DNA of 5,429 nucleotides, taken from positions 1 to 5,429 of the forward strand of contig CABQBF010000166.1 of NCBI GenBank assembly GCA_902462325.1, given 5' to 3'. This document shows, in pieces, positions 1 to 4,868 of this stretch. The stretch comes from an uncultured Peptococcaceae bacterium. Lineage in GTDB: Bacteria > Bacillota > Peptococcia > Peptococcales > Peptococcaceae. Under the pieces are notes generated by a model, which was given only the letters and a program-made list of their open reading frames with translations, made no database searches and was not told the origin of the DNA. Numbering within the stretch: position 1 is the first letter of the stretch; the number at the start of each line of letters is the position of its first letter. A program made the translations under genes and the position numbers.

Positions 1-139
1 GGTGACAAAGCGGTTCTATCCCTTGGAAGATGCTTCGACAAGCTCAGCATGACAAAACAACAACGCCAAGGGCGCAAAAGACCAGCATAGGTACGGCTTC
101 TACCCCAAGCGCAGGATCATTCATTTCTGGCTAGGCGGC
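1..139. other. Non-coding stretch with a common intergenic element
   Basis: No gene is supported here. Positions 31-54 read TGCTTCGACAAGCTCAGC followed by ATGACA. The core TTCGACAAGCTCAGC is a sequence I recognise from intergenic regions of many unrelated bacteria, and it contains a small GCTT-CGAC-AAGC hairpin. The copy number in this genome cannot be judged from one window. Confidence 0.4.
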
Positions 140-196
140 TTTTGAAAAAATACGACGCCGCGTACTCCAAGGTACGTGAGGAGTGCTTTTTCAAAA
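140..196. terminator. Inverted repeat after repA, possible bidirectional terminator
   Basis: TTTTGAAAAA (140-149) and TTTTTCAAAA (187-196) are perfect 10-bp arms, 40 bp past the repA stop. The interior includes a smaller GTAC...GTAC pairing around CCAAGG and an ACTCC/GGAGT option. Either strand would yield a hairpin with A/T-rich outer arms and a T-run. A terminator role fits the position after repA, but the outer stem is AT-rich, so the call is tentative. Confidence 0.4.
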
Positions 197-235
197 ACAA
201 CGCCGTCAAAATGAAAAAAGATGTGTCCGCCCTCG

Positions 236-1327
236 TCATTCTTTCTGTTGTTTGCGGGTTTGCTGCCGCCATAGTTCCGCCCTCTGGTCCAGGCTCAATT
301 CCAAAAAGTTCTCTGGCCACCAGTCTTGTCGCGCTGTTCGCGTTGTGGCTTCTGCTTCTGCGCCTTTTCTGGCGTAGGCCATTTCCAGCTCGTACTGATG
401 CTCCAGATAGGGGCTTAATTTGGCGCAGCTGTCGTCTTCGTCAGCTTGTTGGCGGGCGGGGGCTTCTTCTGCTTCTGCTTTTCTGTTCTTGCTGAAGTCG
501 TTCTCACTCTCCTCAGTCTTGATATACTCAGTATAATTGATATTATTCTTATTTGTGTTTCCATTTGGCGTATCATGACTAGCCATTTGGAAACTGCATG
601 CTATTTCCTTTTGGCTACTCATGTTGTTTCCTTTTGGCGTATCATGACTGGCCATTCGGAAATCGCCTGTCATTTCCTCTTGGCTACTCACATTGTTTCC
701 TTTTGGCGTATCATGACTGGCCATTTGGAAACTGCCTGTTATTTCCTCTTGGCTACTCACATTGTTTCCTTTTGGCGTATCATGACTGGCCATTCGGAAA
801 TCGCCTGTCATTTCCTCTTGACTACTCATGTTGTTTCCATTTGGCACTTCTGTTGTTTCCATTTGGCACATCATGTTATTTCCTTCTGGCGTTTCTGTTG
901 TTTCCCTTTGGCACATCAGGACACTTCCTTTTGTCTCCTCCGGACTAGTCGTTTGGAAGTGTCCTGATGTTTCTTTTTGGCTGCTCTGCTGCAGCGGATG
1001 AACATAAATCCACCATGGCCGATACATGGTTTGCCGTTTGCGGGCAATCATGCCGGCTTCTTCCAAGTCTTTCAGCATACGGGTTACGCTCCTGCTGGAA
1101 CAACTAAGGTCCTTCATGATTTCATTCTGCGTATAGATGATATAGGTCTGTCCTGCCTTGTCTTTCCAGCCGTTTTTCTGCGATAGCTGCATACGGTCTA
1201 AAAGCAGACAATACAAGATCCGCGCATCCAGGGAAATGTCTTGATACTGCGCATCCTTTAACAGCTGCTTGGGCAGTTGGTAGAAGGTGTATTGCTGTTC
1301 TTGTCCATGATAATATGGTGTCGTCAT
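236..1327 (-). CDS. repA: RepA_N-family replication initiator protein with repeat-filled linker
   Basis: Predicted replication initiator of 363 residues. Residues ~11-100 form the RepA_N/winged-helix DNA-binding region: YTFYQLPKQLLKD, DISLDARILYCLLLDRM, YIIYTQNEIMKDL, then helix-turn-helix SSRSVTRMLKDLEEAGMIARKR. Residues ~118-256 are a low-complexity, polar linker containing 23-residue repeats around MASHDTPKGNN and shorter 15-residue repeats around ETTExPxGNNM. The tail (~300-363) holds NFLELSLDQRAELWRQQ. The start at 1327 is chosen because AGGAGG lies 7 bp upstream, with a second AGGAGG behind it, and because MTTPYYHGQEQQYTFYQLP is the usual family N-terminus. The frame extends to 1465, but that part is translated repeat-module and hairpin DNA. 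In studied RepA_N plasmids the origin lies within rep, and the linker DNA here is a strong iteron-like array. The family call is by pattern; a chromosomal or integrated-element homologue is equally possible. Confidence 0.88.
   Translation of the reverse strand: MTTPYYHGQEQQYTFYQLPKQLLKDAQYQDISLDARILYCLLLDRMQLSQKNGWKDKAGQTYIIYTQNEIMKDLSCSSRSVTRMLKDLEEAGMIARKRQTMYRPWWIYVHPLQQSSQKETSGHFQTTSPEETKGSVLMCQRETTETPEGNNMMCQMETTEVPNGNNMSSQEEMTGDFRMASHDTPKGNNVSSQEEITGSFQMASHDTPKGNNVSSQEEMTGDFRMASHDTPKGNNMSSQKEIACSFQMASHDTPNGNTNKNNINYTEYIKTEESENDFSKNRKAEAEEAPARQQADEDDSCAKLSPYLEHQYELEMAYARKGAEAEATTRTARQDWWPENFLELSLDQRAELWRQQTRKQQKE
555..830. repeat. Four tandem 69-bp repeats
   Basis: Units start at 555, 624, 693 and 762; the anchor GGCGTATCATGAC recurs at 567, 636, 705 and 774, exactly 69 bp apart. 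The repeats keep the reading frame and encode 23-residue copies around MASHDTPKGNN. Units alternate between two versions (GCCATTTGGAAACTGC at 582 and 720; GCCATTCGGAAATCGC at 651 and 789), so a 138-bp dimer appears to have been duplicated. Confidence 0.92.
913..970. repeat. Perfect 16-bp inverted repeat within repA
   Basis: Left arm ACATCAGGACACTTCC (913-928) and right arm GGAAGTGTCCTGATGT (955-970) are exact reverse complements, separated by 26 bp. The spacer contains the palindrome GACTAGTC (943-950). The repeat lies in the repA codons just after the winged-helix domain and at the repA-5' edge of the iteron-like array. It could be a cruciform, an initiator-binding palindrome or an mRNA hairpin. 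Confidence 0.85.
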
Positions 1328-1334
1328 ATTGCCG

Positions 1335-1349
1335 CCTCCTTTTCCTCCT
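1335..1349 (-). promoter_or_regulatory. Double ribosome-binding site of repA
   Basis: On the minus strand two AGGAGG hexamers occur 3 bp apart (1344-1349 and 1335-1340). The nearer one is 7 bp from ATG 1327, ideal Shine-Dalgarno spacing. This decides the repA start in favour of 1327 over the in-frame upstream start at 1465. Confidence 0.85.
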
Positions 1350-1387
1350 GTGCGAAATGGTTCTCTTCGGAAAGCCGTTCCAGCCGG

Positions 1388-1410
1388 TGGGTGGGCGTAT
1401 CGCCCACCCA
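1388..1410. promoter_or_regulatory. Perfect 10-bp GC-rich hairpin in the repA leader
   Basis: TGGGTGGGCG, loop TAT, then CGCCCACCCA form a perfect 10-bp stem with a 3-nt loop, about 60 bp upstream of the repA start. There is no T-run after it on either strand, so it is not a simple intrinsic terminator. In a repA-directed transcript it would form a very stable leader hairpin. Attenuation, antisense-RNA or protein control of rep leaders is known in several plasmid families, so a regulatory role is plausible but inferred. Confidence 0.55.
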
Positions 1411-1438
1411 TCATCATGACTGTCTGTTTCTCTTTTAT

Positions 1439-1580
1439 GGAAAATTCTCCCTTGGAGTATCGCATACATGGGCAACTATCTGCAAAGCGGTACTATCGAC
1501 ATAAAAACGCGGATACTACCGCTCAAATTACGAAAAATGCACATTTAAAAAAATTTCATAAAAAACTGCCATCTGTAAAA
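1439..1580. repeat. Upstream control module 1 (~142 bp)
   Basis: First of three tandem diverged modules upstream of repA. It opens with GGAAAATTCTCCCTTGGAGT and closes with the AT-rich block ATGCACATTTAAAAAAATTT (from 1537) followed by AACTGCCATCTG. Inside, arm AGCGGTACTATCGACA (1486-1501) pairs at 12 of 16 positions with a single iteron-like unit at 1508-1523 (CGCGGATACTACCGCT). It has one iteron where modules 2 and 3 have three, and it is 42 bp, exactly two 21-bp units, shorter than module 2. Confidence 0.8.
1456..1485 (-). promoter_or_regulatory. Candidate promoter in module 1, facing repA
   Basis: On the minus strand TTGCAG (1480-1485), 18 bp, then TGCGATACT with -10-like GATACT (1456-1461) and an extended TG. 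It is nearest to repA, but its hexamers are the weakest of the three. The -35 directly abuts the iteron-arm hairpin. Confidence 0.4.
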
Positions 1581-1597
1581 GGAAAATTTTCCCTTGA

Positions 1598-1627
1598 ATT
1601 ATAACATACATAGACCAATATCTGCAA
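1598..1627 (-). promoter_or_regulatory. Candidate promoter in module 2, facing repA
   Basis: On the minus strand TTGCAG (1622-1627), 18 bp, then a perfect TATAAT (1598-1603) preceded by TGT, an extended -10. This is the best promoter match in the upstream region and would drive transcription through module 1 into repA. Confidence 0.6.
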
Positions 1628-1648
1628 AGTAGGAAAAACGACAGAAAG

Positions 1649-1711
1649 TGTTGTTTTTTCTGCTCAAAATGCTGTTATTTCTTCTCAAATTGTCATTATT
1701 TCTTCTCATTA
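1649..1711. repeat. Three 21-bp tandem iterons of module 2
   Basis: Units start at 1649, 1670 and 1691 with strict 21-bp spacing. The T-rich cores vary but all end in a CTTCTCA- or CTGCTCA-like block. They are contiguous, with no spacers, which excludes a CRISPR array. Period 21 equals two DNA helical turns, as in many initiator iterons. Confidence 0.75.
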
Positions 1712-1781
1712 TGCAAAAAATGCACATTTTAAAAAAATTTCATAAGAAGCTGCTGTCTGCCAAAGGAAAATTCTCCCTTAG

Positions 1782-1810
1782 AGTATACCAGCCTGGGCAA
1801 ACATACGCAA
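1782..1810 (-). promoter_or_regulatory. Candidate promoter in module 3, facing repA
   Basis: On the minus strand TTGCGT (1805-1810), 17 bp, then TATACT (1782-1787). It occupies the same place in its module as the other two candidates, so promoter and repeat were duplicated together. Confidence 0.45.
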
Positions 1811-1832
1811 AGAAGGACTATCAACATTACCA

Positions 1833-1895
1833 TGTCGATAGTCCTTCTCATTATGTTGATACTCCTTCTCACTTTGTTGATAGTCCTTCTCATTA
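1833..1895. repeat. Three 21-bp tandem iterons of module 3
   Basis: Units start at 1833, 1854 and 1875, built on GATAGTCCTTCTCATTATG; the middle copy has GATACTCC and CACTTT variations. Spacing is exactly 21 bp. The set matches the module 2 set in position and period but has a different core sequence. Confidence 0.88.
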
Positions 1896-2006
1896 TGCAA
1901 AAAATGCACATTTTTAAAAATTTCAAAAAAACTGCCGTCTGCGGAAGAAGGATTCCTCCTTTCTGTCAGGCGGTAGCTTTATACATAACAAGCCATATGA
2001 TTGTTT

Positions 2007-2789
2007 TTATATCTGCGGCGCTAACAAGCTCCGGTACACCGCTTCGTCAAATTCCTGGAACACGTTAAAAATCACATCCATCTGACTGCCGGTTTCTTCT
2101 CGATAAGTCCGCACCGTTTCTACGGCGATTTCCGCTGCTTTTTCATTGGGAAACATAAACACGCCGGTAGAAATGCAGCAGAAGGCTATGCTTTGCACAT
2201 GGTTCTGCGCGGCCAGCTCCAAACAGGCCCGATAGCAGGAGGCTAGCAAACGGCAATGTTCTTCTGTTAAGCGGCCTTGCACAATCGGGCCAACGGTGTG
2301 AAGCACAAACCGGCTGGGCAAGTTGTAGGCCGGCGTTATTTTTGCCTGTCCGGTCGGCTCGGCATGGCCCTGCTGTTCCATCAGCCCGTTGCAGGTATTG
2401 CGCAACTGCACACCGGCATAGGTATGAATGCAGTTATCAATACAATTATGACAGGGCTGATAACAGCCGGTCATGCCGCTGTTGGCGGCGTTGACAATGG
2501 CGTCGCATTGCAGCGTGGTGATATCGCCGCGCCACAAATAGGTATGGGGCGCTATGGGGGAAAGCTCCGCCAATGTTATGATACCGCGCCGTCGGTTTTC
2601 CTCCTGTAAATAAGCGTCCTGCACCTGCAAAAATCTTTCGTCAGCCGCTTGCGGCGGCCGCAGATTGAACAGGCTGCGCAACAGCTTCTTTTGTTCTTCC
2701 TCCTGGGGCGGGATGGTCAACTGACCATATTGGGGGTTCTCCTGCAACAATGCCTCTATTAAAAATCTTCTGCGTTCTGTCTGGTTCAT
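2007..2789 (-). CDS. Zn-dependent macrodomain protein-ADP-ribose hydrolase
   Basis: Complete 260-residue protein of the bacterial Zn-macro type, which removes ADP-ribose from modified proteins in the cytoplasm. The N-terminal ~80 residues are a helical, charged extension normal for this class. The macrodomain starts at LWRGDITTLQCDAIVNAAN (85-103). The zinc-binding loop GCYQPCHNC supplies Cys109, His114 and Cys116, the Cys-His-Cys set of the family; IDNCIHTYAGVQLR follows. The phosphate-binding loop is CISTGVFMFP (205-214). Length matches the family (about 260-270). ATG at 2787-2789 is preceded by AGAGGA with 8-bp spacing. In staphylococci and streptococci this enzyme is encoded with a class M sirtuin, GcvH-L and LplA2. 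None is seen here, and 390 bp separate the gene from the kinase upstream, so it appears to be a solo unit. No clear promoter was identified. Extra cysteines (113, 120) sit in the zinc loop. Confidence 0.93.
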   Translation of the reverse strand: MNQTERRRFLIEALLQENPQYGQLTIPPQEEEQKKLLRSLFNLRPPQAADERFLQVQDAYLQEENRRRGIITLAELSPIAPHTYLWRGDITTLQCDAIVNAANSGMTGCYQPCHNCIDNCIHTYAGVQLRNTCNGLMEQQGHAEPTGQAKITPAYNLPSRFVLHTVGPIVQGRLTEEHCRLLASCYRACLELAAQNHVQSIAFCCISTGVFMFPNEKAAEIAVETVRTYREETGSQMDVIFNVFQEFDEAVYRSLLAPQI

Positions 2790-2847
2790 TTCTGCATTCC
2801 TCTTTCTGTAATTTTTTTGCTACCCTTCGCCCGTTCCTCCGTGGCTT

Positions 2848-2927
2848 CGGATAACGCTTTGTCTGTGCAGCTTTGCCGGACTAGCTGCGCTGTCCGTCAC
2901 GCTTTGCACAGCCTACAGCGTTATCCG
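2848..2927. repeat. Nested stem-loop element upstream of the macrodomain gene
   Basis: Three nested perfect inverted repeats: CGGATAACGCT (2848-2858) with AGCGTTATCCG (2917-2927); CTGTGCA (2863-2869) with TGCACAG (2905-2911); CGGAC (2877-2881) with GTCCG (2892-2896). The unpaired lengths between successive stems are 4 and 5 nt, then 7 and 8 nt, so the whole folds as one long interrupted hairpin. It lies about 60 bp upstream of the macrodomain start. It could be a leader RNA structure, a small mobile palindromic element or a processing site. Confidence 0.65.
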
Positions 2928-3026
2928 CCCCAAGTCGGAATTTGGGCAAAGGTAGCGGGGAGTTTTAAAACCATAGAAAGGCAGAGAACGCCTTATTCTC
3001 TCCTGATTCTATCCGGTAGACACATT

Positions 3027-3089
3027 GTAGGGGGCGATGCCGCTAGCGCATACTTTTGCGCTGAAATCGCACCGCTGGCCACAGGCCAG
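3027..3089. repeat. Intergenic palindromic element between kinase and macrodomain genes
   Basis: GTAGGGGGCGAT begins a set of nested pairs: GCGAT (3034-3038) with ATCGC (3066-3070), and AGCGCA (3045-3050) with TGCGCT (3057-3062). They are followed by a compact hairpin CTGGCC-ACA-GGCCAG (3075-3089). GTAGGGGCGAT-like openings are typical of dispersed palindromic repeats in Bacillota. The remaining 2790-3179 sequence shows no supportable gene and no T-tailed terminator for the kinase operon. Confidence 0.4.
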
Positions 3090-3179
3090 TTATGTTATTT
3101 CGTAACGGTATGGCAATCGCGTAACGATTGGTTTTCGTCGTTATTTTGAGAGATTGTTATGCAGCGTTCCCTAATAGTT

Positions 3180-4868
3180 TCAGCCTCTCGGCAAATCTGC
3201 CGACAGCGGCAACCAAACCGTGATGGTTGTGCCCTGTCCCACTTGACTTTCCAGACGAATTTCGCCGCCGTGCAGTTGTACGCCGTGCTTTACAATGGAA
3301 AGGCCCAGTCCGGTGCCGCCGATGGTGCGGGAGTGGCTTTTGTCCACCCTGTAAAAGCGCTCAAACACGCGGGATTGTTCCTCGACCGGGATACCAATGC
3401 CGGTGTCGGCCACTGTCAGCACGGCCTGATTGGCTTCCGCCGCCAGCGTGATCTGCACTGTGCCCTGCGGTTTATTGTATTTGATGGCGTTTTCGCAAAG
3501 ATTATAGATTAGCTCCTGTAAAACCTGTCGGATACCAATTACCGTTACTGGCTGAACCGTGGAGCGCAGAGCTGTCTGTTTTTGCTGAGCCAGCGGCTGC
3601 AAGCGCTGCGCCACGTCGGTCACCAGCTCCTGCAAAGCCACCGGCTCCTGCTGAAATTGGGCCGCGCCTTCATCCAGCCGCGACAATTGAATAATATCGG
3701 CAATGAGCGAGATTAGTCGATTGGCCTCCCGATAAATTTTATCGGCAAAGGGCTTCACATCGTCGGGCTGCACCAAGCCTTGCGCCATAATTTCCGCATA
3801 ACCGGAGATGGCGGTCAGCGGCGTGCGCAATTCATGGGATACGTTGGCGGTAAATTCCCGCCGCATCTGCTCCTGCTGCTGCTTTTCTGTCACATCCATC
3901 AGCAACAGCACCAGCCCTTGCACCTTGCCGGAAAGAACAATCGGGTTCGACATAATCTGATAGCAGCGGCCATCCAGCTCTAACAGCATTTCTTCTTCCT
4001 GCCCTTGTAAGCCCCGCTCTGTCATTTGCTGCAGCTCCACATTGCGGTTGACCACCAGAATGTGCTTTTGCCGGTAATCATCTTCTTTTAAATGAAAAAT
4101 CTGCAAAGCCCGCTTGTTGATAGATAAAATATAGCCATGGGCGTTAACAATCACCAATCCCTCGTTCATATTTTCAGTCAATGTGGCAAATTCCTGCTGC
4201 CGCTCGGCCAGTTCCCGCATTTGGCTGCTGATTTGGGTGTTTTGCCGGGCAATGCGCCGCAGCAAAGGCGTCAGTTCTTCATAGACTTCATTTTGCTCTG
4301 GATGCTCTAAGTCCAGCGTGTTGATAGGCACCACGATGCGCCGCACCTGCCGGCGCACCAGCAGCATAGCCAGCAGCAACACCAGCACCGCAAAGGACGC
4401 CACATAAGGAAGGGTATTCAGAATATTGCGCCACAGGCTGTGCATGGTGTGCGATACCCGCAGCACCTGACCATCCTCTAACCGCAAAGCATAATAGAAG
4501 GTCTGCTGGCCCACAGTGGCCGAAGCGCGCACCGCCTCGCCGCTGCCGAATTTACGGGCGGCTGCCACTTCGGGCCGTTCATTGTGATTTTCAGCCGTTT
4601 GTTCATTCTGCAGGTTATTGTCAAATAACACGGTGCCATTGGTCGATATCAGTGTAATTCTGGTGTAGGGATTGGCCGCGCTAACCCGCTGCAAATAATC
4701 GACGCCGCCGCTGTCAATGGCTTCGGCCAGACAAACCGCTTCACTGCGCAGTTGCTGCTTCATGGCTTCATATAGTTCACCGCTGAAAAAAGCGCCCAAA
4801 ATCAAAGAAGTTAAGACGATGGCAAAAATGGCCAGCAGACACATGCTTTTGAAAATTCTCGTTTTCAT
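3180..4868 (-). CDS. phoR: PhoR-like membrane sensor histidine kinase (PAS-HisKA-HATPase)
   Basis: Complete 562-residue sensor kinase that should autophosphorylate and phosphorylate the regulator encoded just upstream. Layout: TM1 about residues 8-30; extracytoplasmic sensor about 31-150, with ITLISTNGTVLFDN, ENHNERPEV and TFYYALRLEDGQVLRVS, the pattern of Cache/PAS-like PhoR sensor domains; TM2 about 151-171; a short linker with no convincing HAMP; PAS about 226-325 (ENMNEGLVIVNAHG to DVTEKQ). HisKA has the H-box FTANVSHELRTPL, phospho-His 345. The ATPase domain has N-box NLCENAIKYN (456-465), G1 DTGIGIP (488-494), F-box FERFYRVDK (502-510) and G2 GGTGLGLS (517-524). All catalytic boxes are intact. 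The ATG overlaps the regulator stop by 4 bp, and GGAG lies a few bases upstream within that gene. The architecture is PhoR-like, as in phosphate-responsive kinases of Bacillota. No pst genes or Pho boxes are visible, so phosphate sensing is an inference. Confidence 0.96.
   Translation of the reverse strand: MKTRIFKSMCLLAIFAIVLTSLILGAFFSGELYEAMKQQLRSEAVCLAEAIDSGGVDYLQRVSAANPYTRITLISTNGTVLFDNNLQNEQTAENHNERPEVAAARKFGSGEAVRASATVGQQTFYYALRLEDGQVLRVSHTMHSLWRNILNTLPYVASFAVLVLLLAMLLVRRQVRRIVVPINTLDLEHPEQNEVYEELTPLLRRIARQNTQISSQMRELAERQQEFATLTENMNEGLVIVNAHGYILSINKRALQIFHLKEDDYRQKHILVVNRNVELQQMTERGLQGQEEEMLLELDGRCYQIMSNPIVLSGKVQGLVLLLMDVTEKQQQEQMRREFTANVSHELRTPLTAISGYAEIMAQGLVQPDDVKPFADKIYREANRLISLIADIIQLSRLDEGAAQFQQEPVALQELVTDVAQRLQPLAQQKQTALRSTVQPVTVIGIRQVLQELIYNLCENAIKYNKPQGTVQITLAAEANQAVLTVADTGIGIPVEEQSRVFERFYRVDKSHSRTIGGTGLGLSIVKHGVQLHGGEIRLESQVGQGTTITVWLPLSADLPRG

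Larger units (their letters stand above)
555..982. repeat. In-gene iteron-like array on a ~23-bp lattice (candidate origin)
   Basis: Plus-strand copies of a 16-bp motif close to TTRTTTCCNYTTGGCN begin at 555, 601, 624, 670, 693, 739, 762, 808, 831, 853, 876 and 898, with diverged copies at 921 and 967. Spacings are 22, 23 or 46 bp, so the copies fall on a single lattice of about 23 bp. Most 46-bp gaps hold a related element in the opposite orientation (GGCCATTTGGAAAC, whose complement is GTTTCCAAATGGCC). The array codes for the low-complexity RepA linker. Iteron-like repeats inside rep form the origin in characterised RepA_N replicons, which is the reason for the origin proposal. Confidence 0.7.
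1581..1764. repeat. Upstream control module 2 (~184 bp)
   Basis: Second module, opening with GGAAAATTTTCCCTTGAATT and ending in the AT-rich block from 1720 and GCTGCTGTCTGCCAAA. Three 21-bp tandem units begin at 1649, 1670 and 1691 (TGTTGTTTTTTCTGCT, TGCTGTTATTTCTTCT, TGTCATTATTTCTTCT cores, each followed by CAAAA, CAAAT or CATTA). The preceding arm AGTAGGAAAAACGACA (1628-1643) is complementary to the first unit at 13 of 16 positions, and the three exceptions would be G·U pairs in a plus-strand RNA. Confidence 0.82.
1765..1944. repeat. Upstream control module 3 (~180 bp)
   Basis: Third module, opening with GGAAAATTCTCCCTTAGAGT and ending in ATGCACATTTTTAAAAATTT (from 1904) and ACTGCCGTCTGC. 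Arm AGAAGGACTATCAACA (1811-1826) is an exact reverse complement of the third iteron core TGTTGATAGTCCTTCT (1875-1890) and differs by one base from the cores at 1833-1848 and 1854-1869. The module ends about 60 bp beyond the macrodomain gene stop. Confidence 0.85.

Noticed and set aside
142..495. Plus-strand frame of 117 residues
   Set aside because: Overlaps the repA 3' end in antisense and starts in the inverted repeat at 140-196; the hydrophobic look comes from complementing Lys/Glu-rich codons.
446..967. Plus-strand frame of 173 residues with 23-residue repeats
   Set aside because: It lies wholly inside repA on the opposite strand. The 69-bp repeat is divisible by three, so every frame shows periodic peptides. 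No ribosome-binding site and no recognisable family.
1328..1465. N-terminal extension of RepA from an in-frame start at 1465
   Set aside because: The 46 extra residues translate module 1 repeat DNA and the GC hairpin, whereas a double AGGAGG sits just before the ATG at 1327 and matches the family N-terminus.
1649..1895. CRISPR array
   Set aside because: Repeats are 21 bp, directly contiguous without spacers, and differ between modules. No cas genes are present.
1729..1926. Minus-strand 65-residue frame with 7-residue MRRTIN-like repeats
   Set aside because: The start is TTG with no Shine-Dalgarno sequence, and the peptide repeat is the 21-bp iteron read in frame. It is better explained as DNA or RNA structure.
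2817..3149. Plus-strand frame of 110 residues in the kinase-macrodomain gap
   Set aside because: It runs through the nested palindromes, has no ribosome-binding site and no recognisable domain.
3159..3512. Plus-strand frame of 117 residues
   Set aside because: Antisense to the kinase ATPase domain, whose N, G1, F and G2 boxes are all intact on the minus strand.
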